Shown piece after piece: positions 9,249 through 19,950 of a stretch of DNA of 64,000 nt; positions within the stretch are counted from its first letter, which is position 1, and each line of letters begins with the position of its first letter. The position numbers and the translations under genes were made by a program. Source of the DNA: Ridgeia piscesae (lineage: Eukaryota > Annelida > Polychaeta > Sabellida > Siboglinidae); assembly GCA_025642075.2 (NCBI GenBank), contig JAODUO010000033.1, positions 535,001 to 599,000 of the forward strand. The letters are read 5' to 3'. Below the pieces are notes generated by a model. It was given only the letters and a program-made list of their open reading frames with translations. It searched no databases and was not told the DNA's origin.

Positions 9249-12060
9249 GGTAGTTCCATAACGTATGTTGGTTTATGGTGGAGTTGGTTCCGTAACGTAT
9301 ATTGATCTATGGTTGAGATGGTTCCGTAACGTATGTTGATCTATGGTGGAGGTGGTTCCATAACGTATGTTGATCTATGGTGGAGGTGGTTCCATAACGT
9401 ATGTTGATCTATGGTGGAGGTGGTTCCGTAACGTATGTTGATCTATGGTGGAGGTGGTTCCATGACGTATGTTGATCTATGGTTGAGGTGGTTCCGTAAC
9501 GTATGTTGATCTATGGTTGAGGTGGTTCCGTAACGTATGTTGATCTATGGTGGAGGTGGTTCCGTAACGTATGTTGATCTATGGTGGAGGTGGTTCCGTA
9601 ACGTATGTTGATCTATGGTGGAGGTGGTTCCATAACGTATGTTGATCTATGGTGGAGGTGGTTCCGTAACGTATGTTGATCTATGGTGGAGGTGGTTCCA
9701 TAACGTATGTTGATCTATGGTGGAGGTGGTTCCATAACGTATGTTGATCTATGGTGGAGGTGGTTCCGTAACGTATGTTGATCTATGGTGGAGGTGGTTC
9801 CATAACGTATGTTGATCTATGGTGGAGGTGGTTCCGTAACGTATGTTGATCTACGGTGGAGGTGGTTCCGTAACGTATGTTGATCTATGGTAGAGGTGGT
9901 TCCGTAACGTATGTCGATCTACGGTGGAGGTGGTTCCGTAACGTATGTCGATTTATGGTGGAGGTAGTTCTATAACGTATGTTGATCTATGGTGGAGGTG
10001 GTTCCGTAACGTATGTTGATCTATGGTGGAGGTGGTTCCGTAACGTATGTTGATCTATGGTGGAGGTGGTTCCGTAACGTATGTTGATCTACGGTGGAGG
10101 TGGTTCCGTAACGTATGTCGATCTAGGTGGAGGTGGTTCCGTAACGTATGTTGATCTATGGTGGAGGTGGTTCCTAACGTATGTTGATCTATGGTTGAGT
10201 GGTTCCGTAAGTATGTTGATCTATGGTGGAGGTGGTTCCTAACGTATGTTGATCTATGGTGGAGGTGGTTCCTAACGTATGTTGATCTAGGTGGAGGTGG
10301 TTCCGTAACGTATGTTGATCTAGGTGGAGGTGGTTCCTAACGTATGTTGATCTAGGTGGAGGTGGTTCCGTAACGTATGTTGATCTAGGTGGAGGTGGTT
10401 CCGTAACGTATGTTGATCTACGGTGGAGGTGGTTCCGTAACGTATGTTGATCTATGGTGAGGTGGTTCCTAACGTATGTGATCTAGGTGGAGGTGGTTCC
10501 GTAACGTATGTTGATTATGGTGGAGGTGGTTCATAACGTATGTTGATCTATGGTGGGGTGGTTCCATAACGTATGTTGATCTATGGTGGAGGGGTTCCGT
10601 AACGTATGTGATCTATGGTGGGGTGGTTCCTAACTATGTTGATCTAGGTGGAGGGGTTCCGTACGTATGTTGATTATGGTGGAGGGGTTCCGTACGTATG
10701 TTGATCTATGGTGGAGGGGTTCCTAACGTATGTTGATCTATGGTGGAGGGGTTCCTAACGTATGTTGATCTAGGTGGAGGGGTTCCGTACGTATGTTGAT
10801 TATGGTGGAGGGTTCCTACGTATGTTGATCTATGGTGGAGGGGTTCCGTAACGTATGTTGATCTAGGTGGAGGGGTTCCTAACGTATGTTGATCTAGGTG
10901 AGTGGTTCCGTAACGTATGTTGATCTACGGTGGAGGTGGTTCCGTAACGTATGTCGATCTATGGTGGAGGTGGTTCCGTAACGTATGTTGATCTATGGTG
11001 GAGGTGGTTCCGTAACGTATGTTGATCTATGGTGGAGGTGGTTCCGTAACGTATGTTGATCTATGGTGGAGGTGGTTCCTAACGTATGTTGATCTATGGT
11101 GAGTGGTTCCGTAACGTATGTTGATCTATGGTGGAGGTGGTTCCGTAACGTATGTTGATCTATGGTGGAGGTGGTTCCATAACGTATGTTGATCTACGGT
11201 GGAGGTGGTTCCGTAACGTATGTCGATCTACGGTGGAGGTGGTTCCGTAACGTATGTTGATCTACGGTGGAGGTGGTTCCGTAACGTATGTTGATCTATG
11301 GTAGAGGTGGTTCCGTAACGTATGTGATCTAGGTGGAGGTGGTTCCGTAACGTATGTGATCTATGGTGGAGGTGGTTCCTAACGTATGTTGATCTATGGT
11401 GGAGGTGGTTCCATAACGTATGTTGATCTATGGTGGAGGAGGTTCCGTAACGTATGTTGATCTATGGTGGAGGTGGTTCCGTAACGTATGTTGATCTATG
11501 GTGGAGGAGGTTCCGTACGTATGTGATATATGGTGGAGGAGGTTCCGTGACGTATGTTGATCTATGGTGGAGGAGGTTCCGTAACGTATGTTGATCTATG
11601 GTGGAGGAGGTTCCGTAACGTATGTTGATCTATGGTGGAGGTGGTTCCATAACGTATGTTGATCTATGGTGGAGGTGGTTCCATAACGTATGTTGATCTA
11701 TGGTGGAGGAGGTTCCGTAACGTATGTTGATCTATGGTGGAGGTGGTTCCATAACGTATGTTGATCTAGGTGGAGTGGTTCCGTAACGTATGTGATCTAT
11801 GGTGGAGGTGGTTCCGTAACGTATGTTGATCTATGGTGGAGGTGGTTCCGTAACGTATGTTGATCTATGGTGGAGGTGGTTCCGTGACGTATGTTGATCT
11901 ATGGTGGAGGAGGTTCCGTGACGTATGTTGATCTATGGTGGAGGAGGTTCCGTGACGTATGTTGATCTATGGTGCAGGAGGTTCCGTAATATGTAATGAT
12001 TTATAATAGCGGATGATCCATGACGAATGAAGATCTGTAATAAACGAGGATCCACAATGA
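9249..12060 (+). repeat. 34-bp minisatellite, main array, about 80 copies
   Basis: The unit contains CGTATGTTGATCTATGG followed by TGGAGGTGGTTCCRTAA. Polymorphic sites (CATAACG/CGTAACG, TATGG/TACGG, GGTGG/GGAGG) recur in local runs, a sign of recent unit exchange. The last units after about 11,980 decay, and isolated relics continue to about 12,470. The period is not a multiple of three and every frame is closed, so it is not coding. Bases 10,115-10,910 are unusually rich in one-base deletions. Confidence 0.97.
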
Positions 12061-12779
12061 GGATGCATAATACAGAAAGATCGAAAGAGGATTATTAATG
12101 AATCGAAACTATGCGGGGAATGTCTGGAATCTACTCTATCACTGTAACGTCATCTGAAACACAACCACTTTTCTAGAAAAAAACCTCTAGAGATATTTGT
12201 CTGAAGTCACATCCTCACCCTAACCGCTCGCCGACCCCATGCTTCCACAACGACTCCTGTGTGTCATTACTCGCGAATGTGCAAACTGATTGTTGTATGC
12301 TCTATGTTGTCCCTCGACAGGTCTGAGCTCAATATTTATAACGATCCATTTTGCAGGAGGATCCATAATGAATTAGTATTGCTCATGGAATAAGATCCAC
12401 AATGGAAGAGGGTCCATATCACAGGAGGGTCTAAAAGGTAGGACCCAAAATTAGGACCAGTAATGGAGTACGGCCACGGCACGGCAGCAGAAGATACAAT
12501 CGCTATCAAGGAAATCGGGTTTTCAGCGTTAAGCAGCCTACACAAACTACGGTTCTGTTAGTAGGTGTCTTCCGTTATCAACTGCGCCCACACGTTACGT
12601 AGATATAGACCACTTAGCTCAGCGATTGCCGTAACATCAATATTTTGTCGCGGCTACGCTACATAAATGAGTTTTTAAAATTCCGCTTTTATCCCAACCC
12701 TTAACCTAACCCAAGCCCTAACTAATCACACTTAGCCAAAACCGTAAACGTTTCTAACAATCGACGATGTTTTATGAAT
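12061..12779. other. Unannotated sequence with relic minisatellite words
   Basis: GGATCCATAATG and similar phrases at 12,350-12,470 are likely far-diverged units of the neighbouring array. The rest is unremarkable. Overlapping AATAAA words on the minus strand at 12,780-12,789 could serve as a poly(A) signal for the frame at 13,075-13,290. Confidence 0.4.
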
Positions 12780-13074
12780 TTTATTTATTTCAGTAATGTG
12801 AATTTTTATTTTGTAACCTAACGCGTGTACATGTACCAGATATATCATATATTAGACATGTGATTGGATGTTTAGCGGCTGTAAGAGGTCGTGTTCATGT
12901 CATTTCAGAAAGTAGGCTGAGGCGCACCAGTGCCAACGCAGCAGTCTCTTTTTCTCAGTCTCAGATCATATATCGGACGTTGAACCCGATGCTGATGGGT
13001 TTCATCCCGCTAGTGATGTTCGTATATCTAGTCCCGGTGAACACCCGCCGACATTCCGTCCATTTTTCGCCTGA

Positions 13075-13290
13075 CTAAAAAACCTCGACGGGACCCCTTT
13101 CAAGTCGACCATCCTCGCCGCACGTCGGCGCTGCTCGCTCGGCCAGAGTCTCCATCGCCGCTTCCTCCAGACACGCAGCCAGCTGCTGACCGGCAGCAGC
13201 GCTGCCGGAGAAAAAACATTCGCCGCGCCAGAGCTCGTTCACCGTCCGCTTTTTAGTGCCGCTGTTCTGATAATAAATCTCGCCGTCGCT
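13075..13290 (-). CDS. Candidate coding exon, unknown protein (partial)
   Basis: The minus strand is open for 71 codons between a TAA (13,291-13,293) and a TAG (13,075-13,077). The peptide has balanced composition: it starts SDGEIYYQNSGTKKRTVNEL, continues WRGECFFSG, then has an Ala/Glu-rich helix-like stretch. About two-thirds of third codon positions are G or C, against a window average nearer 37-40%, though the patch as a whole (13,085-13,480) is GC- and CpG-rich. There is no starting Met, so it would be an internal or 3' exon. A possible acceptor is TTTATTATCAG just upstream of AACAGC. Minus-strand AATAAA signals lie about 290 bp beyond the stop. The YYxNxxT pattern faintly recalls half a WW domain, but the closing W-x-x-P is absent. 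I do not recognise the protein. Confidence 0.33.
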   Translation of the reverse strand, partial: SDGEIYYQNSGTKKRTVNELWRGECFFSGSAAAGQQLAACLEEAAMETLAERAAPTCGEDGRLERGPVEVF

Positions 13291-14476
13291 TTATTCCTGG
13301 AGCTCGTCTAGATCTCGGACGCACACGCAAACGTCGCCTGGCGCCGAATGGAAGCAGACGTTCGACGAGTGGCCGCTGTGTGGCGCCTGTCTCGCGTCTG
13401 GCGCCAGACTGTGGACGAGTGACGGACCACGCAATGGTCGCGGGATCTGGCGGTCCAAAACATCGCGATCTATAGCCAGCTTACATCGTCCTACAAAAGA
13501 CAGTCCCAATGGTACAAAGGCACTATAAGTCAATATCAAGGATTGTATTTTAAATTATGTTAGAAAGAAAGTATAACGAAAGATAGTAAAGGCCCACAAT
13601 CGTAACTACCCTATGTTTTCGTAACAATGCCCAGCTTCAGTCAAGCACCAGAGCAGTGTTGGGCCATTATCGAGATTGTAGGGCTTACTGGGCCAGTGGG
13701 CCGGCCACACGTGGCAGCATGCACTGGGCCAAAGTCGTAAACCGTGAAATCGTAGCTGCACACAGATGGCGCCACTTTAGAATATAGTTGCCATCGTCGA
13801 CATGGGAGTGGCCTCCCTCCCTTTTATACTGGACGCAATATTAATTTTTTATTACTGGACGATTTCGTATTTTAAATGACGAATGACAATCCCATTTAAA
13901 ATGTAGATAATACGAGATAATACGTAAGGACCGACGACACGAACAAAACATTCTAGACACATCGGACGCCACCATGTGTATGATAGAAAATATAAAACCT
14001 GGTCGAAATGTCTGTCCATAGCCGCACAAATGCGACCAAGGTCCAATGCACAAAACGTATGGATTCAGGCTTAGGCGAAAACAACGTGTAGAGACTAAAC
14101 TGTGAATTGATTGCTGTAGCAAAGTATGATACGACCCCTGTCTTTGAAATAGTGACGGCACACTAGGTGTTTTTTCACAGTATGCACAGCTTTTTGTCTG
14201 CGTTCCGTGAATAATCGTGTATCTCTACGTCAGCGTCTGACGCAAAGGCACATTTACATGACCACGTCGCAGTTGTAAAAATGTCCATCGCACACATAAA
14301 CTTGGTTGTACTTGACATTTAAATTGAACTCTGCGCACCCGAGTCGTTCCATGAAATATGAAAGAACGGGACACGACAACCGGTTCATGGGGCAATTCTC
14401 GGATTCCTAGAAAATAGGTGAAGCGTTTTTGTGAAAACGTCATCGTCTTCAGACTGCAATTTCACCGAAATGGGAT

Positions 14477-14478
<2 letters not shown>
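13291..14478. other. Unannotated sequence with CpG-rich left part
   Basis: The left part, to about 13,480, is GC-rich and continues the CpG-dense patch. Minus-strand frames of 64-106 codons at 13,841-14,161 show no recognisable features. No repeats are seen. Confidence 0.4.
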
Positions 14479-14558
<80 letters not shown>

Positions 14559-14580
14559 TGTGTGTGTGTGCGTGTGTGTG

Positions 14581-14648
<68 letters not shown>
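14479..14648. repeat. Compound microsatellite (GT)n-(GCGT)n-(GT)n-(TA)n
   Basis: GT runs flank a (GCGT)n core, then (TA)n from about 14,593. The order mirrors the 163-375 block. All overlapping open frames are slippage artefacts. Confidence 0.97.
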
Positions 14649-14653
<5 letters not shown>

Positions 14654-14759
14654 AGCCAATTTATTCGAGTCTTGCATGTAGTCCCAGACGACAGACGAAC
14701 TAGAAAGCAGACTGCTGCCGAGTCGGATTACGCGGTTTTTTAAACGCAGACGCATTTTT

Positions 14760-15010
14760 GTTCACACATGGAGAGGCGGGCGGTCGCGCGCCAGCGCACG
14801 CACGTACACGCGCTCACACGCACGCACACTCGACCGTTCCAGTAGGCAGGCGCGTGAGAGATTCTTGACGTCCACGCGAACGCCGCATAAAAAGTGAATT
14901 AATGTCGGCTCGCGCTTGCAATGCGCGCAGAGCGACCAAATCGAGGACGACTCTGTAATTGATGCTAGCTTCTTTTTACGACTCGCGTAGTTAAGTCAGT
15001 CTCACACAAC
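14760..15010. other. CpG-dense, AC-rich patch
   Basis: Many CGCACGCAC and CGCGC words, then a CATAAAAAG TATA-like word near 14,887. CpG density is far above the surroundings. It could be an unmethylated regulatory patch or the decayed complement of the adjacent GT/GCGT repeat. No splice donor or start codon context makes it a convincing promoter. Confidence 0.3.
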
Positions 15011-15628
15011 CCCGCAGACTTCTCGACTTACTGTTACGGGGGAATGGGACAAAAGTAAACTCATCCACGGTTTAAAAAAAGTATTTTGCATTTGCATACA
15101 CACAACAATGCCGGGTGCGCGCCTGCACTAAGTTCGTTAGATAAGGATCGACTTTGTTACCATCGTTTCAGATAATATTTGCGATAATTAAACCTCTTTA
15201 GCAACAACCGTGACATGCTAACGCTTTGTGTAAATATGTTATTTATTAAGTCTGCAAAATGCCAATGCTTCGCCTCTATGAAATACTATTAGATGACCCT
15301 TTCAGAAGTTACCAGACCTGATGATCATGATATTTCGCTGATATTAGCAAATGTTTAATATATTCTACAGGATTGTCATTATGGAAGGACGTGTTATAAA
15401 AGTGGACTAAAGAAATGCTGCAATAATCGTCACCTAAACTAATTTACACGAATACCCACACCTCGTGCTTTCTCACGGGTGGCACAGTTGCTGCCGGAAA
15501 AGTCATTTACAGGTATGATTCAGCTAACTTCCTTGCAATGCCTATAGGAGATCTGCCGTGGGTTATTTTCTCTTCTCGTAGTTCTAGTTGTTTTCAGCAC
15601 ACGGCAAGGTTCTATTAACTCACAAATC

Positions 15629-15632
<4 letters not shown>
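15011..15632. other. Unannotated sequence
   Basis: AT-rich with no gene. One POU octamer ATTTGCAT occurs near 15,088. Confidence 0.4.

Positions 15633-15710
<78 letters not shown>
15633..15710. repeat. (TA)n microsatellite
   Basis: A TA run of about 78 bp. Confidence 0.98.
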
Positions 15711-15713
<3 letters not shown>

Positions 15714-15996
15714 AAACGTTATGATCTTATTGAACTAGTCAGTCTTTTTCAGAAAATTTATGGAAAGCCGACCTTTCTCTGCTGGCACTGAGGGTGGTCA
15801 CTGCCAGGGTATTTGTCATCCTCAGTGATTCTTTTACATCCCAAATTAAGACACAAAACCTTTTGCTTACGACGACGATAGCACTGTCAATGTCGACCCT
15901 TTTGCACAACAATCTTGATTTAGTATTACCTCGACACGACGAATATATATTGCTTATTACAGACCTATTTTTGAAACGTGGAATCAGATGTCACGA

Positions 15997-16004
15997 TGAC
16001 GTCA
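15997..16004. promoter_or_regulatory. Full cAMP response element TGACGTCA
   Basis: A perfect 8-bp palindromic CRE in the context GATGACGTCAC, within sequence containing several CG words. It matches the CREB/ATF consensus. With no promoter nearby its use is uncertain. Confidence 0.3.
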
Positions 16005-16149
16005 CGCTCGCAGACGTTACACTCGAAGTCTAAGATGTTGTGTTCACGACGTTCTTAGTGCGCACGCGCCAGACCTCATAATTTTACAATTTCGCGCATG
16101 TTGAGAAAAAAGTTCCTACATTTCCGAAGACGGCCATCATTGCATGCGT

Positions 16150-16400
16150 CCGATGTATAACGAGTCTTCGGATTATGCACATAACGACGAATATTTATGT
16201 TTGGAAATTCCATTTCTGTTAAATGTCTGGACGCAGAGATTTCCAGCTTATCGGTATACGGATTAACGAAGTTCTTGAATGCCGACGTTTCTTGGTTATC
16301 GGGGTCCGGATTAATGCTATTTATGGACTATATATGTGGACGCCGAAATGTCTTACTTTTCGGGTATCCAGATAAACGATGTCTGAGATATCTGGATGAT
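16150..16400 (+). repeat. Eroded tandem repeat, about 60-66 bp, three copies
   Basis: Three successive blocks share GGACGC-to-GAAATTTC words, then TTATCGGGTATCCGGATTAA-like words (for example near 16,245, 16,300 and 16,365). Copies differ by many substitutions. Alternating ATCCGGAT and TTATCGG words are also common in subterminal repeats of Tc1/mariner and pogo elements, so this may be a transposon-end relic. Confidence 0.4.
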
Positions 16401-16924
16401 CAGTTTCAAAGTTCTAGTGTTCTGCGAAAAAATATCAGAATCACTAGCTCCATTTTGTAATTGCAAAATTATGGACGATCACAGAATACCCAAAAAGCTG
16501 ACAGTGTGAAGTCATGTAGTAGGCCTATGTGTAAGTCACCTTGGAGCCAGATATTCTAATATACCTAAAACTTATAAATCCGAAAGAAATGCACATTGCT
16601 ACTCCAGAAGGTTCATGAAGGGTCGTGAGTCCACCCTCGATCACTGGATAAATTGGGATTTAGTCCCATAGGATGCAGCCGCAAAATAAACTAACGTTAA
16701 ACCTTGACTGACGAGTCGTGCTGATTGGCGGTAGCAAATTAATGCACGCATGGATACATTTGGACCGTCGCACATGCACGCCTGCTACGACAAACGCGTT
16801 CTTGGTTGCACGACAGGCACTCTATTAGTCAACCCCGTGTCGTTGTCGTATTCATCAACGCTTCTTTCGACGTGTCCTCTGCGCTTCTGTCTAGAGGCCA
16901 GTCCGAATATGACAACAACGGCAA
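16401..16924. other. Unannotated sequence
   Basis: No gene, RNA or repeat recognised. Confidence 0.5.
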
Positions 16925-17560
16925 TGACGGAAATTAAGTAGGCGACGACGACGACGATAAATAGGAAGAAGCCGAATAGGGCAAAAAGAAGAAGCCGCAG
17001 AGGACGACGCTGACGACGACAAATAAGAAGCCGAATATGACAACGTCTGAAAAGAATACGCCGAAAACGACGATTGGACAGCGAAAAGAAGAAGCGGGAC
17101 ACAAAATGAAAACGTTGACAATGACGGTGATGGCGAAAAAGAATGTTGCAGTCGAAGACGACGAAAAAAGAAGAAGCCGAAAAGAACCACGATGAAAACG
17201 AAGAAGAAGCCGAAGATAACGAGGACGACAAAACGAAAAGGCCGACGACGATGACAAGGGCCACGACAAGAATAAATCCAAAATGACGACGGGTAAAAAG
17301 TGGAAGCTAAAATGGATGACAATAATACGACGGCGACAACGAGGGCGTAAAAGTAAACAAGTGTAGGCGACGACAATGAAAACGAATTTGCCGAAGATAA
17401 CGACAGGCAAACGAAGACACCGAAGATTGTAACAGAGATATAGAATAAGACAATGCCGAAGAAAGCGATGCTGACAGAAAAAATCCGAAGATGTTGACGA
17501 CGACGTTAAAAACGACATATAAAAGATCAAAACAACGGCGAAAAAGAAGAAGACAACGAC
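16925..17560 (+). repeat. Cryptically simple purine-rich region, GAAGAAGCCGAA core
   Basis: More than 600 bp is built from GAC, GAA, GAT and GCCGAA triplet-like words. GAAGAAGCCGAA or close variants appear about eight times without strict periodicity. The minus strand stays open for up to 198 codons, but the product is Ser/Phe/Arg/Val-rich low-complexity sequence caused by the purine bias. It is best read as an old, scrambled simple-sequence tract. Confidence 0.65.
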
Positions 17561-19039
17561 GCAGAATTTAATAGTTATCGAATAATTGATGAGACAGTTG
17601 TGTATTATCTAAACTGTAGGCCTATAATGCGACATAGTCTAACACCAAAACGGAAATGACAATTCACTATTTGTGTTGCTGTTCCTGGAAAACAATCCCC
17701 TTTAGGCTAACTAACTCGGGTGCATGGGAAAATCGAACACAATTTTTGGCGTGGGAAAATGCGACAGATTCAATTTTCACACGCTAATTTAATTTGTTTT
17801 GTGTCTAAACGACCAGACACCAATTAAAATAGAGGATCAGATATTGTAGTAGCGCTAAGCACAATCTGCATCTAAGTTGGCATAGTCATCCGACAGACCG
17901 AACGAAAGGTTCGCGTGCATTTTCTTATATTTTCAGGATATGTGTCTACTATGGACCGTTAAAGAAACGCACCACATTGATGCTGTGGTAAGTTCACAAA
18001 AGGGGTGAATGGGGAACATTTAAAACTTGTATGTTATTAATTTTCAGCAATCTTTCCCATTTGTTTTGCTGCATTTTAGCACACAGCGTGAGTGATATGG
18101 ATAATGTAAACAGGGTGGTAGAAATTAAAATAGATAAATTAGCAAAGTTTTTGTTAGAATCTATAGAACTATAGTGCAACGACACTGTGGGAGATGTGGT
18201 TGTTTGAATAATCTAGATTACATTTGATTAACACTTGCTTATGTTCGTGGATTTAATCTGACGGGACATTTTACTGACACGTTACAAGTAAAAAATAAAA
18301 CATTAATTATGGGAAAAGTGGCCGAACCATCGGAAATATAATTTTACAAATTATGAAGATCGTAAAATGTTAAACACATTAATTTTGTTTTCTACCGTTA
18401 TTACATACTGCATTGGCTAGACGTGGCTTATTTTTACTGCGCAACGTATTTACTGACTTAACAATTTCTATACTTTCTAAAACAATCGATATTATTGGAA
18501 TGTTTAGTATTTGAATGGTTTAGAGTCACTCTTCAATGCATTTAAATAAGTGTCCGTGCTTCGGTTAAATCGAAATAATTTACTCTGAACGTAACGAAAG
18601 TTTGAGTAACCATGCTCTAGGACTAGTAAAAAACCTACATACCACAGAGCTGGACCACTTTCACTTTTGTCACTTTTCTGCCGATTTTGACCAGACACTG
18701 CCTAAGTTAATTAAAACGTGCCCTACTACTAACACTCCGATGATTTCACCAAAACTAAACACAGCTGCACCAAACGAGTAACGCATGTATACTATAGGCT
18801 AAATAATAATAATAATAAACAATTCCGCGAAATAAGAATGATATAAAACAAATACATCGTATTGCTAGGCATAGTCTGCCTTTTAAATATTCCGTTCGTT
18901 CCTCTTGGCCAGCATGGACGCAATTACTATTAAACAAAACGTGGTTTTCCAGATTTTGTTTATTAAAAATAAATATACATTTAATTAAAAACAAATAATA
19001 AATTATAAAAAAATTGTTACGACCGCATATAAGACTACA
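17561..19039. other. AT-rich unannotated sequence
   Basis: No gene or clear repeat. Short (ATA)n at about 18,803-18,818. Confidence 0.5.
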
Positions 19040-19215
19040 CAATTCCGTCTTATTGCTGTAAGTATCGCACGGTATTATAATCACCCCGCGCCTTATACGC
19101 GAGTGCGGGAAAACGAACGCCCACCTCTGCGCGCAGCCATTGGTCAGTATACCACGTGTATTTGTTGACATCGTCCGCAGCGCACATGTTTATGTCCAGT
19201 TTCAAGGGCATGCGC
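19040..19215 (+). promoter_or_regulatory. Candidate CpG-rich promoter with NF-Y, E-box and NRF1 motifs
   Basis: The segment has CTGACCAATGG on the minus strand (ATTGG at 19,139-19,143, NF-Y type), a CACGTG E-box at 19,153-19,158, and GCATGCGCAC at 19,208-19,217, a close NRF1 match. Three common TATA-less promoter motifs within 80 bp, at the left edge of a CpG-dense block and just upstream of a consensus splice donor, make this the best promoter candidate in the window. Direction is inferred from the donor. Confidence 0.45.
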
Positions 19216-19278
19216 ACTGTTGATCCGTGGCCAAATTACCCATGATTCATTAAGTTAGAAGGCTTTCGGCGAAAAACG
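19216..19278 (+). other. Candidate non-coding first exon with GTAAGT donor
   Basis: The exon would end at 19,278 with AACG|GTAAGT, a strong 5' splice site. The only ATG opens a four-codon frame (ATG ATT CAT TAA), so this would be 5' untranslated sequence. The start is taken just after the NRF1 motif and is approximate. Confidence 0.35.
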
Positions 19279-19950
19279 GTAAGTCAACAAAAACGTTTCT
19301 TTGCTAAGTGCGAGTTTTCGAGCACCTACGACCGCAGCAGTTAGACGAACGTAGCGTCATCGCTCGACAGGTAGAATATACTTTGACTACCCGTAACCTA
19401 ATTGGCGATATTCGTTGATTTTCGCCCCTTCGCCGCGCCGTTTTGCCGGCAACTCCGGCCGGTTTTTGGAAAGGTCGGCACTAGCGAAAAAACTTGGCGC
19501 AACGGCCGGAGTGGTCGCTAGACGACGTGACCAAAGCACCGGTAATTGCACTGACCGGCCAAACGCCTATGTCGTCGATTAATATCATGTAGGAATGTGA
19601 TCCGCGGTCCTGGAAATTTTGTAGGCGGATCTTTGGTCTGCAAAAACGGCGTCGATTTCTTGGCACGGTGCCCGGCTAGTTGCGAGCCGCTAAAATAAGC
19701 GCAGTTGTTACGGGTCGGTCAGCACATTACGTCGACGCTGACCGCTAGTTAACCCCGGGTCCGACGCCAAAAGGTGATTGATAGATGAGTGCTGGTCAGC
19801 TGTTTTTGTGACCGGTCAACCATATGCCAACTAGCTCCGGCCGGACTTGTTTCCCCGATAGGTTCCCCGATTCCGGGGATCTAATAATTTCCTGGGAGCA
19901 CCGGTTATTTGGACCGGCTAAATTTAGAGAGGGCCTGGCGAGCAAACACG
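19279..19950 (+). other. CpG-dense block, likely start of first intron
   Basis: Rich in CCGG, CGGCC and GACCGG words, with many CpGs, in contrast to the very AT-rich DNA after 19,960. This is the profile of a CpG island spanning a promoter, first exon and intron start. No open frame above 61 codons. TGACC/GGTCA words are common here too. Confidence 0.4.

Noticed and set aside
9249..12000. Possible CRISPR array
   Set aside because: The repeats are contiguous 34-bp units with no unique spacers and the DNA is eukaryotic; it is a minisatellite. The same holds for the 20-, 23- and 24-bp arrays.
16785..17530. Minus-strand frames of 159-198 codons
   Set aside because: They are the complement of a purine-rich simple-sequence tract, with Ser/Phe/Arg/Val bias and no domain.
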